NCBI RefSeq assembly: GCF_030064895.1
Contig: NZ_JASJEB010000004.1
Span: 33,066 to 97,065 of the forward strand
Length of the DNA: 64,000 nt
Reading direction: 5' to 3'
DNA from: Crocosphaera sp.
GTDB taxonomy: Bacteria > Cyanobacteriota > Cyanobacteriia > Cyanobacteriales > Microcystaceae
Shown here: positions 26,129 through 34,458 of the stretch, one piece after another
Numbering within the stretch: position 1 is the first letter of the stretch
Layout of the letters: every line of letters begins with the position of its first letter
Translations under genes and position numbers: made by a program
The notes under the pieces: generated by a model
Databases searched by the model: none
The model's input: the letters and a program-made list of their open reading frames with translations, nothing else
Told to the model about the DNA's origin: nothing

Positions 26129-26359
26129 ATGTCCAATTATGTTAAACATCAAAGATTAAGTCCATCAGAACAAGAAAAAATGTCGGCTTTATCTGAAGCG
26201 TTAAGTAGTGTTTTAAGTTATGGAGATGAAGGGTTATTAATTGCTATTCAAATTTTGCACAATGAACAAGGTCAAATGAGATTATCTGCTTATGATTTAC
26301 TCTGGGAAAAGTTAGATAATGAGGGTAAAAAGAAACTAATTACACTGCTAAATGGTTAA
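26129..26359 (+). CDS. Hypothetical 76-residue protein
   Basis: The protein is short, helical and acidic (SPSEQEKMSALSEALSSVLS, YGDEGLLIAIQILHNEQGQM). It has no Cys, signal peptide or membrane helix. I do not recognise a family, though it looks like a conserved small cyanobacterial protein. Its last 12 bases overlap the 3' end of the convergent NAD-binding protein gene. Coding character and the ATG support it; the function is unknown. Confidence 0.55.
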   Translation: MSNYVKHQRLSPSEQEKMSALSEALSSVLSYGDEGLLIAIQILHNEQGQMRLSAYDLLWEKLDNEGKKKLITLLNG

Positions 26360-28330
26360 TAATTCTGTTTTAATTAATATCTGACTGAGCTCTCGAATTA
26401 AATATTGAGCTTGATGTTGATAAAATGGCATCGGTAATGTTTGAGGACAAGACTTCATTAGCTTTCTTGCTAACCTTAAATCACAACCAGAAATACGGGC
26501 AATAGCATTGGCACCTTCAAAAGCTGCGTCTTGATTGGGAACAGAATAAATTCTTACTCCCCAACAACGAGATGTTAGTAAAATATTGCCTTGTTCTATT
26601 CTTTGTAAACTATCAACTGTGGCTAAAACAATTATGCGATCGCCGACTTTTAATCTGATTTCAGGAGATGGCATGAGGTTAACTTCTTGCCCCATTTTTT
26701 GATACAAAATCACCACGACATCATAACCATAAGCAACTTCTGCGATCAGTAGGCCATTAAGAGTGTCATGATCTTCTATTTGATATTCTGTAACTAAAAC
26801 TGTCTTATTTTGTTGTCGAAATAGATTTAAAATATTTTCTCCAAAAGCTGCACCGGCGAAAGCTTCAGCAGCAACAGCATAGGAACTAATAACTTGAGTA
26901 TTTTTGAGTAAATTGGTTAATCTTTCACTTAATCCTTTCCGATAAGCACCAATAACTAAACGACTATTAGGATTAATTAACCTTGCCATCAAAGCGATTT
27001 CTAGGTTTAACATTTCATTATCTGTGGTGACAATAATGCTTTTAGCTGTGCTTAAATTAGCTTGGACTAAAGACTCTTTTAGGTTACCAATAATTAGGGG
27101 AATATCAGGTAAACGGGTGCGATCAAAGTCAGAATTAAAACTTATGCCCACTTGGCTTTGTTTCACTTCTTTTAAGTAGTTAGCTACCCGTTGACCAACT
27201 TTTCCTAAACCAACAATAACTAAATGTTCTTTTTGCGGAATCCCTGGACGAGTACGAACTAATTGAAATTTTGCTGATAGTAATGTTTCGGTTAGTGCAG
27301 CATATAAAACACCCACAAAGGCAGTACCAATAACCGTTAAACTCAAGGCAAAAAATTGTAACCAAGGGGGAATAGAACTAATAGGATCAAATTGACCAAA
27401 GAGATCAGCATAACCCCCTAATAATAAAATTGCCGTCGCATAAAACGCATAGAGAAATGTTGTTTCAGGATAATAAAATTGAAATAAAAATGTTCCAATA
27501 ATCAACAAAATCATGATCAGGAAAGTACAAACTAATACCACTGTACGCACTTGACGTAATAAGGTAAAAGTTCCCAGTTGAGATAGTTCTAATTTTAAGC
27601 GATTGAGAAATTTTTTTAGCTTTTGGTTCCAGGAAATATTGCGTTTTTTTGATTTTTTTAAAGCTGTAAAAGATTTTAAAGAAAATTCATCAACTAATTC
27701 GATATATATTAAGGTATCTCCTGGGTTGAGTTGAGATTGATTTTGCCATTGATAAAAACCTTTAAATTCATAACTATCATCATAAATATGATTTAAAATA
27801 CGACGCTTTTTGTTATTTAGTTGCTCAAGTTTGAGTCCATATAACCAAGAATCATTAGGTTTCAGTTGATGCTTAATAACTTGAAAGCGATGATTATTTA
27901 AAGTAAAAAAGCCAATAGTTTCGTCTCCTAAACCAGCTAAAGCAAACGCAGAAGCAGTTAGTTGGTTGGGATCATCAGCAAAGAAGTTTCCTAATTGTTT
28001 ATTTAATAATTCATTTAAGTTTTCTTGACCAGAACGAACCACTAAACGAATCTTAGAATTAATTTCCCTAACCGTTAATGCGGTTTGAGCATTTACTTCT
28101 TCATCGCTAGTAACAATTAAAACAGAACGACATTGTTGTAATTTGGCTTTTTCAAGAATCTCGATCTGACGACAATCACCAATAATTAATTCTTCCAACA
28201 ATTGTGGTAATTCAGGAAAATCCCAACTTGTGGGTATAATTTGTTCAATAGCAATCACTTTGACCCCAAATTTTTTCAAGGCCACAACACAGTGTTGTCC
28301 TAAACTACCTAAACCACAAACGAGAAACAT
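26348..28330 (-). CDS. Double-RCK (TrkA-N) NAD-binding membrane protein, ion-channel-like
   Basis: The order is an N-terminal TrkA-N/RCK domain (MFLVCGLGSLGQHCVVALKK, GxGxxG), a second soluble part, then two or more membrane helices at about residues 265-360. A second RCK domain (VIVGLGKVGQRVANYL) and a TrkA-C-like C-terminal part (EIRLKVGDRIIVLA) follow. The pore-loop position reads LLGGYADLFG (near 305), where K+ channels have TVGYGD. Selectivity for K+ is therefore doubtful. The protein probably senses nucleotide or ions. It starts 21 bases downstream of the MlaE-type permease gene, on the same strand. Confidence 0.82.
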   Translation of the reverse strand: MFLVCGLGSLGQHCVVALKKFGVKVIAIEQIIPTSWDFPELPQLLEELIIGDCRQIEILEKAKLQQCRSVLIVTSDEEVNAQTALTVREINSKIRLVVRSGQENLNELLNKQLGNFFADDPNQLTASAFALAGLGDETIGFFTLNNHRFQVIKHQLKPNDSWLYGLKLEQLNNKKRRILNHIYDDSYEFKGFYQWQNQSQLNPGDTLIYIELVDEFSLKSFTALKKSKKRNISWNQKLKKFLNRLKLELSQLGTFTLLRQVRTVVLVCTFLIMILLIIGTFLFQFYYPETTFLYAFYATAILLLGGYADLFGQFDPISSIPPWLQFFALSLTVIGTAFVGVLYAALTETLLSAKFQLVRTRPGIPQKEHLVIVGLGKVGQRVANYLKEVKQSQVGISFNSDFDRTRLPDIPLIIGNLKESLVQANLSTAKSIIVTTDNEMLNLEIALMARLINPNSRLVIGAYRKGLSERLTNLLKNTQVISSYAVAAEAFAGAAFGENILNLFRQQNKTVLVTEYQIEDHDTLNGLLIAEVAYGYDVVVILYQKMGQEVNLMPSPEIRLKVGDRIIVLATVDSLQRIEQGNILLTSRCWGVRIYSVPNQDAAFEGANAIARISGCDLRLARKLMKSCPQTLPMPFYQHQAQYLIRELSQILIKTELLTI

Positions 28331-28351
28331 TAGAGACTTTTTGCTAACTGA

Positions 28352-29143
28352 TTAAAAAGAGGCTGATCCTGTTCCTTGGAACATAACCCAAGATAAGAAA
28401 AAGTTGACCACAAAAACAGCTAATAAAGCTGTTACAACCGCCGTTGTTGTTGACTGTCCAACTCCTTTTGCACCTCCAGTAGTGGTGAGTCCCCAACTAC
28501 AACCAATGACGGCAATTAACCCACCAAAAGCAACAGATTTAAGCACAGAAGTAACTAGATCCCACAATTCTAAAAAGTTACGAATGGAGGTTAGGAAAAC
28601 ATAGGGAGAAATATCATACAATCCATTGGCAATCAATAAACCTCCTCCAATTCCTGTTATTAAAGAAAGGATATTTAAAACCGGTAACATTAAACAACAA
28701 GCTAACACACGAGGTACCACTAAATAGTCAACCGGATCAGTTTTGAGCATATATAAAGCATCTATTTGTTCAGTAACCCGCATGGTACCAATCTCCGCAG
28801 CAAAGGCAGATCCCACTCTTCCTGCTACCACAACCGCCGTTAACACCGGTGCTAGTTCTCTGGTTAAAGCTAAGGCTAACACTCCTCCAACGGTTGATGC
28901 TGCCCCAAAACTGATAAATTCCCTAGCCACTTGAATGGTGAACACCATCCCCACAAAACCGGCTGTTATCAAAGCGATGGTCAATGATTCCGGGCCGACA
29001 ACACTCATTTGATCTAAGGTATTTCGTCGATGAATCTTCGTTTTGAGCAGATGAAAGAAAACTTGACCCCCTAATAAAATGGCTGCTATTAATCTCTCAA
29101 ACCAAATACCGAGTCCTCTTCTTGAATGGGTTGGATTTGTCAT
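28352..29143 (-). CDS. MlaE family ABC lipid transporter permease
   Basis: The 263-residue protein is a typical MlaE/YrbE permease. It has QMSVVGPESLTIALITAGFV, then EFISFGAASTVGGVLALALT, RELAPVLTAVVVAGRVGSAF, EIGTMRVTEQIDAL and a C-terminal VNFFLSWVMF. Five or so membrane helices are visible. In cyanobacteria and plastids (TGD1) such permeases move lipids between membranes together with an MlaF-type ATPase and an MlaD-type protein, neither of which is adjacent here. Confidence 0.92.
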   Translation of the reverse strand: MTNPTHSRRGLGIWFERLIAAILLGGQVFFHLLKTKIHRRNTLDQMSVVGPESLTIALITAGFVGMVFTIQVAREFISFGAASTVGGVLALALTRELAPVLTAVVVAGRVGSAFAAEIGTMRVTEQIDALYMLKTDPVDYLVVPRVLACCLMLPVLNILSLITGIGGGLLIANGLYDISPYVFLTSIRNFLELWDLVTSVLKSVAFGGLIAVIGCSWGLTTTGGAKGVGQSTTTAVVTALLAVFVVNFFLSWVMFQGTGSASF

Positions 29144-29201
29144 TACTTTTTATGCTTGATGGATTTTTTTAGTTTAAGATTTTCCAGTTTTTTTGACCAC
29201 C

Positions 29202-29232
29202 AAAAAGGGAGGGCGCAAGCTCTCCTTTTTCT
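29202..29232. promoter_or_regulatory. Hairpin between divergent mlaE-type and pyrD genes
   Basis: AAAAAGGGAGGGC and GCTCTCCTTTTT pair imperfectly around a short loop, with T-rich sequence on both sides. It lies 59-89 bases upstream of the minus-strand permease start. It could be a 5'-leader hairpin, an attenuator or a terminator of a short transcript. Confidence 0.4.
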
Positions 29233-29322
29233 CTTGTTACCTTAACCTATTTCTACCATAAGCTCTAAGGGTTAACTAATAGTTTAGGATACCCATTCCA
29301 AAAAGTCTGGCTAAACATTCGG

Positions 29323-29352
29323 TGTAGGGGTCAAAGCTCGTTGACCCCTACA
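29323..29352. repeat. Perfect 12-bp inverted repeat upstream of pyrD
   Basis: TGTAGGGGTCAA, a loop AGCTCG, and TTGACCCCTACA. GTAGGGG-type palindromes are dispersed in cyanobacterial genomes, and a related CTTGTAGGGGTTTAAC motif occurs at 49.5 and 53.1 kb. It lies 105-134 bases before the pyrD start, so it may be transcribed as a leader hairpin. Confidence 0.75.
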
Positions 29353-29456
29353 AGATAAACCTGTGTGTTTATTAATGTACAATTAATAATTTTTCCTAGC
29401 AGATAGGGTTATGCTAATTGTGGGTTTCCTATCCTGAACAAGATATAAGATTGATA

Positions 29457-30590
29457 ATGTTTAACTTTGCTCAACCTTTCTATCCTTTTGTCCTAGCCTT
29501 AGCTCGAAATAACCCAGAAAATGCCCATAAACAATTACTGAAAACTCTTCACAGTCTGGATGAAAATCGTGAGAAAATTTGGGGCAAATGGATATTATCT
29601 AATTTTGAGGATTCTTTTTGCTTTGAAGATGATCGTCTCCAACAAAAGTTATGGGGGTTAACCTTTAAAAACCCTGTGGGTTTGGCAGCCGGATGTGATA
29701 AAGATGGTTTGGGGGCTGGTATCTGGGATCATTTTGGGTTTGGATTCGCTGAAATTGGGGCTGTAACCCTTCATGCTCAACCTGGGAATCCAAAACCTCG
29801 TTTATTCCGCTTACCCCAGGATAAAGGGGCTTTAAATCGTTTGGGGGCTAATAATCAGGGGGCTGAAACAATTACCCAAACTTTAGCCCAAACTTGGCAA
29901 AGGCAACCCCGTCAAATTCCCATGGGAATTAATCTATGTAAGTCGAAAATTACTCCATTAGATCAGGCAGCGACGGACTATGTGGGCAGTTTTCGTCATC
30001 TTGTGGATTATGCAGACTATTTTGTGGTCAATGTTAGTTCTCCCAATACTCCTGGACTACGATCGCTACAAGCAGGGGAGCAACTTAATGTTATTTTACA
30101 CGAATTACAAGGGGTTAATCAACAGAAAAAACCCCTATTTGTCAAAATTTCTCCTGACTTAAATTGGGACGCAATTAAGCTCATTATTGACTTGGCTAAA
30201 ACTTATGAGTTAGCAGGAATTATTGCGACTAATACGACTATTAAAAGAGAGGGTTTGAAAACAAAAATATTGGCGAAAACTGGTAATCCTATCGAAGAAG
30301 AAGCGGGTGGAATTAGCGGCAAACCGGTTCGTAAACGCTCTACAGAGGTGATTAGATTTATTTATGAAGAAACGCAAAGAAGTTTACCAATTATTGGCGT
30401 AGGAGGCATTTTTACGGCAGAAGATGCTTGGGAAAAGATTACGGCAGGGGCAAGTTTATTACAATTATATACTGGTTGGATTTATGGAGGACCTTGGTGT
30501 ATTCCTAATATTGCTCAGGGTTTAATTAAACAGTTAGACAAATACAAATTATCCCATATTTCTCAAGCGGTGGGAATGGATATAAACTGA
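29457..30590 (+). CDS. pyrD: Dihydroorotate dehydrogenase (quinone), class 2
   Basis: PyrD oxidises dihydroorotate to orotate in pyrimidine synthesis and passes electrons to membrane quinone. Class 2 features are an N-terminal membrane-associating region, then [33 protein letters not shown], the catalytic Ser in [33 protein letters not shown] and [20 protein letters not shown] for FMN. I chose the ATG at 29457 ([11 protein letters not shown]), which gives 377 residues. An in-frame start at 29418 adds 13 residues that do not look family-like. Confidence 0.95.
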   Translation: MFNFAQPFYPFVLALARNNPENAHKQLLKTLHSLDENREKIWGKWILSNFEDSFCFEDDRLQQKLWGLTFKNPVGLAAGCDKDGLGAGIWDHFGFGFAEIGAVTLHAQPGNPKPRLFRLPQDKGALNRLGANNQGAETITQTLAQTWQRQPRQIPMGINLCKSKITPLDQAATDYVGSFRHLVDYADYFVVNVSSPNTPGLRSLQAGEQLNVILHELQGVNQQKKPLFVKISPDLNWDAIKLIIDLAKTYELAGIIATNTTIKREGLKTKILAKTGNPIEEEAGGISGKPVRKRSTEVIRFIYEETQRSLPIIGVGGIFTAEDAWEKITAGASLLQLYTGWIYGGPWCIPNIAQGLIKQLDKYKLSHISQAVGMDIN

Positions 30591-30881
30591 GTGTTAAAGA
30601 GGTCAATAAGAAAGTTGAGAAAACATGAACAATGGACAATTACCTCTTTCTGAAAGGAAAAAGAATTGAAACAAACCAAAAAGTTTTATTGTCTTTTCTC
30701 TTTAATCAAGATAGGGTTTCAAGCACATTAATTATCAATTATCCATTGATAAATCATTAAGCAGCTAAGTAGCCGAGCATAAGTAAACAGAACTATATTA
30801 ACTTATGTAAACATAGCTTGAGCATTACTCCTGCCTCCTGCCTCTTCTCAACTTTAACGTTTATTTTTGTCCAGGTACTTA

Positions 30882-31127
30882 TTAATGTGCTTTCTCGGTT
30901 TCAGGATGATTTCTTAGATCATGTTCTTTATAAGCTTTTGCTGAAGCTTTAATCCAAATTGTGGCCGCAACGGAAAAGGGAACAACCATCACCATGAATC
31001 CTGTAATTAAAGGATGTTCACGACCAAAAGGGTTATTCATTAAAAAGGCAATAATTAAGCCTCCATAAAGTAATCCTAGAAAGGGTAATCCAATTACTAA
31101 TAGAGCAAATTGTGTGTCTTTATCCAT
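30882..31127 (-). CDS. Hypothetical 81-residue protein with two membrane helices
   Basis: The protein has two hydrophobic segments, FALLVIGLPFLGLLYGGLII and ITGFMVMVVPFSVAATIWI, separated by an NPFGREHP turn. A charged C-terminal tail is rich in His, Lys and Glu. A family name is not recognised. The gene stands alone, between pyrD (convergent) and a decayed small membrane-protein gene on the same strand. An ATG at 31127 and coding-type codon use support it. Confidence 0.65.
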   Translation of the reverse strand: MDKDTQFALLVIGLPFLGLLYGGLIIAFLMNNPFGREHPLITGFMVMVVPFSVAATIWIKASAKAYKEHDLRNHPETEKAH

Positions 31128-31201
31128 TCTTCAATTCCTCAGTCTTGAGCAAATTTTTCCATGATCTACATACTAAATCAATTCTAGCTTACTTCAAGAT
31201 T

Positions 31202-31423
31202 TTAGTAGAATTGATTTAATAAAGTATTTCTTAATTCTGTAAAATTTTCAATTAGTTGTGAGAGGGTTTCTAAGTCTAATTCCTCTAAAGCTTAGCTAAT
31301 TTCTTTAGCATAATTTAATAATTCACGAACTTGATAGCTTTGAAAATATAATAAACAGAGATTAACTATAGCAAAAATAAAAATAATAATCACAATTTGC
31401 TTAAGCTGTTTGACAATTTCCAT
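31202..31423 (-). pseudogene. Small membrane-protein gene with an in-frame TAA stop
   Basis: On the minus strand from ATG at 31423, the frame reads MEIVKQLKQIV, a hydrophobic helix, YFQSYQVRELLNYAKEIS, then TAA at 31292-31294, and continues in the same frame ALEELDLETLSQLIENF to a stop at 31202. The two halves join into one plausible protein of about 73 residues: one membrane helix and a charged helix. A CAA-to-TAA change would explain the break. It could still yield a 43-residue product. No family is recognised. Confidence 0.6.
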
Positions 31424-31435
31424 TATAATTAAGCT

Positions 31436-31504
31436 ATGATAGCTATTGAACGATTAACTATTAATATTGATAAAACTATTGCCACTATTTGCAAAGATCA
31501 ATGA
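31436..31504 (+). CDS. Possible 22-codon leader ORF overlapping the aminotransferase start
   Basis: An ATG at 31436 opens MIAIERLTINIDKTIATICK plus two codons. Its TGA overlaps the aminotransferase ATG as ATGA (31501-31504), the classic arrangement for translational coupling. It has no clear ribosome site and no recognised homologue. It may be a leader peptide, the tail of a lost gene, or chance. Confidence 0.3.
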   Translation: MIAIERLTINIDKTIATICKDQ

Positions 31505-32673
31505 CCAATTTCACCTCACGTATGGATCGGGTACAATCTCCTATAATTCCTATAGTGGGACAACTAATAAAAGATAATCCCGGAACCATTTCTTTAGGAC
31601 AAGGAGTCGTTTATTATTCACCACCTCCAGAAGTTATTGAAGGAATTAGTCAATTTTTAAATCAACCTAATAATAACCAGTATAAATCAGTTCAAGGAAT
31701 TAATTCTTTAATTGAACAAATTATTAGAAAACTACAAGAAGATAATCACACCAATATTAATTCAACTCGTTCTATCATGGTAACAGCAGGAGCAAATATG
31801 GCTTTTATGAACGCCATTCTTGCTATTACTCATGCTGGAGATGAAATTATCCTCAATACTCCTTATTATTTCAATCATGAAATGGCCATAACTATGGCCA
31901 ATTGTCATCCTATTTTAGTCAATACTGATGATAATTATCAACTCTCGTTAGATAATATTAAAGCAGCAATCACACCTAAAACTCGCGCTATTGTTACTAT
32001 TTCTCCCAATAATCCTACGGGGGTTGTTTATTCTGAGTCAAGTATAAAAGAAGTTAATCAACTTTGTCGAGAAAAGGGTATTTATCATATTTCTGATGAA
32101 GCTTATGAATATTTTATTTATGATGGTATTAAACATTTTTCTCCTGCTTCGATTATAGATAGTGATGACTATACTATTTCTTTATATAGTTTATCAAAAG
32201 CTTATGGTTTTGCTAGTTGGAGAATTGGTTATATGGTCGTTCCTAATCATTTATTACAACCAGTTAAAAAAATTCAAGATACGATTTTAATTTGTCCTCC
32301 TGTTATCGCTCAATATGCAGCTTTAAATGCTTTAAAAGTGGGAAAAAAATACTGTGAAAACCATCTTCAAGAAATCAATCAAGTTCGTAAGATTTTTATT
32401 CAGTATATCCAAGAAATAAATGATATTTGTACTTTAGTACCCAGCGAGGGTGGTTTTTACTTTTTCTTGAGAATTCATACTGAAATGAATGATTTTGAAT
32501 TAGTTAAAAAATTAATCGAAAACTATAAAATTGCTGTGCTTCCTGGGTCAACTTTTGGGATGAAAAAAGGTTGCTATTTACGCATTGCTTACGGTGCGCT
32601 ACAACAAGAAACAGCAACCAAAGGAATTGAAAGGTTAGTCCAGGGATTAAAACATCTAATTAATACCGTCTAA
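31501..32673 (+). CDS. PLP-dependent aminotransferase, class I/II
   Basis: This fold-type I aminotransferase of 390 residues is of the aspartate aminotransferase superfamily. Visible motifs are ISLGQGVVYYSPPPEV, VTAGANMAFMNAILAI, ILNTPYYFNHEMA, TISPNNPTGVVYS, ISDEAYEYFIY and the PLP lysine in SLSKAYGFASWRIGYMV, with a C-terminal CYLRIAYGAL holding the carboxylate-binding Arg. The substrate cannot be fixed; similar enzymes act on aromatic or branched amino acids. The ATG at 31501 is preferred to a TTG four codons upstream. Confidence 0.88.
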   Translation: MTNFTSRMDRVQSPIIPIVGQLIKDNPGTISLGQGVVYYSPPPEVIEGISQFLNQPNNNQYKSVQGINSLIEQIIRKLQEDNHTNINSTRSIMVTAGANMAFMNAILAITHAGDEIILNTPYYFNHEMAITMANCHPILVNTDDNYQLSLDNIKAAITPKTRAIVTISPNNPTGVVYSESSIKEVNQLCREKGIYHISDEAYEYFIYDGIKHFSPASIIDSDDYTISLYSLSKAYGFASWRIGYMVVPNHLLQPVKKIQDTILICPPVIAQYAALNALKVGKKYCENHLQEINQVRKIFIQYIQEINDICTLVPSEGGFYFFLRIHTEMNDFELVKKLIENYKIAVLPGSTFGMKKGCYLRIAYGALQQETATKGIERLVQGLKHLINTV

Positions 32674-32674
32674 C

Positions 32675-34078
32675 CTAACGTAAATAACGACGAGAGATTG
32701 AGCCAATTCCTAGTAACAAAAGACCTCCTAATAAAGCATGATTAGAAGGTTCAGGAACAGGAGTAATTACCCCAACCACCACAGGAATAGGATTAGGATT
32801 AAAATCTTGACGACCATCCCCAGGAATTGAGTCATCCGATAACCCAAAATCATTATCATTAATAACAACAAAACTAGGGTATTTTCCTCCAGGAATTAAA
32901 GCTAAACCTTCCGGTTTATCCCCAGCTACATAACCCAAATCAGGTAAATTAAATAACAATTTTTTATCAACAGGAGTAATTCCGGCGGTAACTAATTCTG
33001 CTGCGGTATGTTCTTCTAAAGTTTTACCTGGAATTAAATTAAAAACATCCGTTTCTAAATTAGTTGCATCAGATAAATCAATTTCAAACACCAATTTATT
33101 CGCCTCTAAACCAAATTCACCATCTCTTTGAATAACCCCAAACTTATTACCTCCTAACCAAACAGCATCGCCAATTCTATCTACATTTGTGTCAAATAAA
33201 TCATTCTCTAATAAATAGACAAATTCACCACTGACTAAAGGGTTCATAGGATCAGTAATATTCAGTTCCAGGATACGCAAAATGTCACTACTTCGTGAAG
33301 TGGTGTCTCCTGTATCATCAGGGTTATCAATAGGACTTTGAATAAAGGCATATAATGTATTAGCATCCTGATTTAATGCTACTGCTTCAAAACCTCTATT
33401 TACTCTTCTTTGAGCATAAACTGAAGGAATAATTTCTCTCCCAAAGGTTCCTGGAGTTTGACCTCCTGCTGCTGCTGTTCCCATAGGAATGAAACGATCT
33501 ATTAAAGTTCCTCCTTGATCAAAATGATATATTGCCGGTCGATATTCATCAACCATCCAAAAACTATTATCACGCTCATCAATAACAATTCCTTCTAAGT
33601 CGGCCCCGAAAGGATCATTAGGAATAAGATTACCTGATAAATCTGTAGCAACCTGATCAGTATAAGCTGTTCCTTGCGCTCCTGCTTGTAAATTAGGGCG
33701 GACAGATAAAGGGGTTGTTCCATCAGATTGAACTAAATTAATTCGATCTATAATAGTGATATTATTGTTGGTTGGATCTAACTCAAATCGTAAAATTTCT
33801 GGCTGTAAAGCAGGAAGTGGTAAAGGAAGAGGACCGCGATCGGGATGGGTAACAAATCTTAAATTATTGCCATTAAATCCTTCAAAATATAACCCAGAAA
33901 ATCCTCCTAAGATAATATCTTGTAGATTACCATCTTGATTAGGAACTTGTCCTAAACTGGGTCGATTATCAAAGTCAGAATTTGTTGATTGATAATTTTG
34001 TGCGCTGGCAACTTGAGTGATATTTGTTGCAAGAAAAACACCAAAAAATAGTTTCAGTAAATCTGATTTTACTTTCAT
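32675..34078 (-). CDS. Phytase-like esterase domain protein with PEP-CTERM anchor
   Basis: This is an exported protein with a signal peptide (LLKLFFGVFLATNITQVASA). It has a beta-propeller 'esterase-like activity of phytase' domain, recognisable by DLEGIVIDERDNSFWMVDEY, FEAVALNQDANTLYAFIQS and KPEGLALIPGG. At the C-terminus a PEP-CTERM sorting signal is present: VPEPSNHALLGGLLLLG followed by basic residues. PEP-CTERM proteins are processed by exosortase and reach the cell surface. I placed the start at 34078 (MKVKSDLLK), since the four codons before it add nothing to the signal peptide. It is convergent with the aminotransferase gene. Confidence 0.85.
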   Translation of the reverse strand: MKVKSDLLKLFFGVFLATNITQVASAQNYQSTNSDFDNRPSLGQVPNQDGNLQDIILGGFSGLYFEGFNGNNLRFVTHPDRGPLPLPLPALQPEILRFELDPTNNNITIIDRINLVQSDGTTPLSVRPNLQAGAQGTAYTDQVATDLSGNLIPNDPFGADLEGIVIDERDNSFWMVDEYRPAIYHFDQGGTLIDRFIPMGTAAAGGQTPGTFGREIIPSVYAQRRVNRGFEAVALNQDANTLYAFIQSPIDNPDDTGDTTSRSSDILRILELNITDPMNPLVSGEFVYLLENDLFDTNVDRIGDAVWLGGNKFGVIQRDGEFGLEANKLVFEIDLSDATNLETDVFNLIPGKTLEEHTAAELVTAGITPVDKKLLFNLPDLGYVAGDKPEGLALIPGGKYPSFVVINDNDFGLSDDSIPGDGRQDFNPNPIPVVVGVITPVPEPSNHALLGGLLLLGIGSISRRYLR

Positions 34079-34090
34079 TATTATCTCCAA

Positions 34091-34458
34091 AATGAATGGA
34101 TAGTTAGGGTTTGAATTGGTTAGTGCAAACGCAAACTATCCTAACTTAGATATTTTTTCAACGCAGAAAATTTATGGTTTATTTTAATATTTTTGAGCTT
34201 AATTTTAAATTAACCAAATTATTATTAAATATTAATCAATTTAATTTTAACTGACATAACATACAAGTACAAAAAAAACTAAATAAGAAAATAAGTAAAA
34301 TAAATTATCAATCAGTTACAGTCAAAATCAACTCTGTTACATGTTTTCACTTCCCTATTCCCTTTCTAAATTAGCTAGTTTTATCGAAGGTGGAAAATAT
34401 CAAAAGGAGGCAGGAGTTAAAAAGCAGGAGGCAGGAGGTTTATTGTTTGGAAGGAGCT
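34091..34458. other. AT-rich spacer with GGAGGCAGGAG repeats
   Basis: About 368 bases lie between the PEP-CTERM gene and the serpin stop, with no gene seen. Bases 34405-34439 contain two copies of AGGAGGCAGGAG separated by TTAAAAAGC. The complementary motif CTCCTGCCTCCTGCCTC occurs at 30826-30843, so this is a dispersed repeat. The promoter of the PEP-CTERM gene should lie in 34091-34250. Confidence 0.5.
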
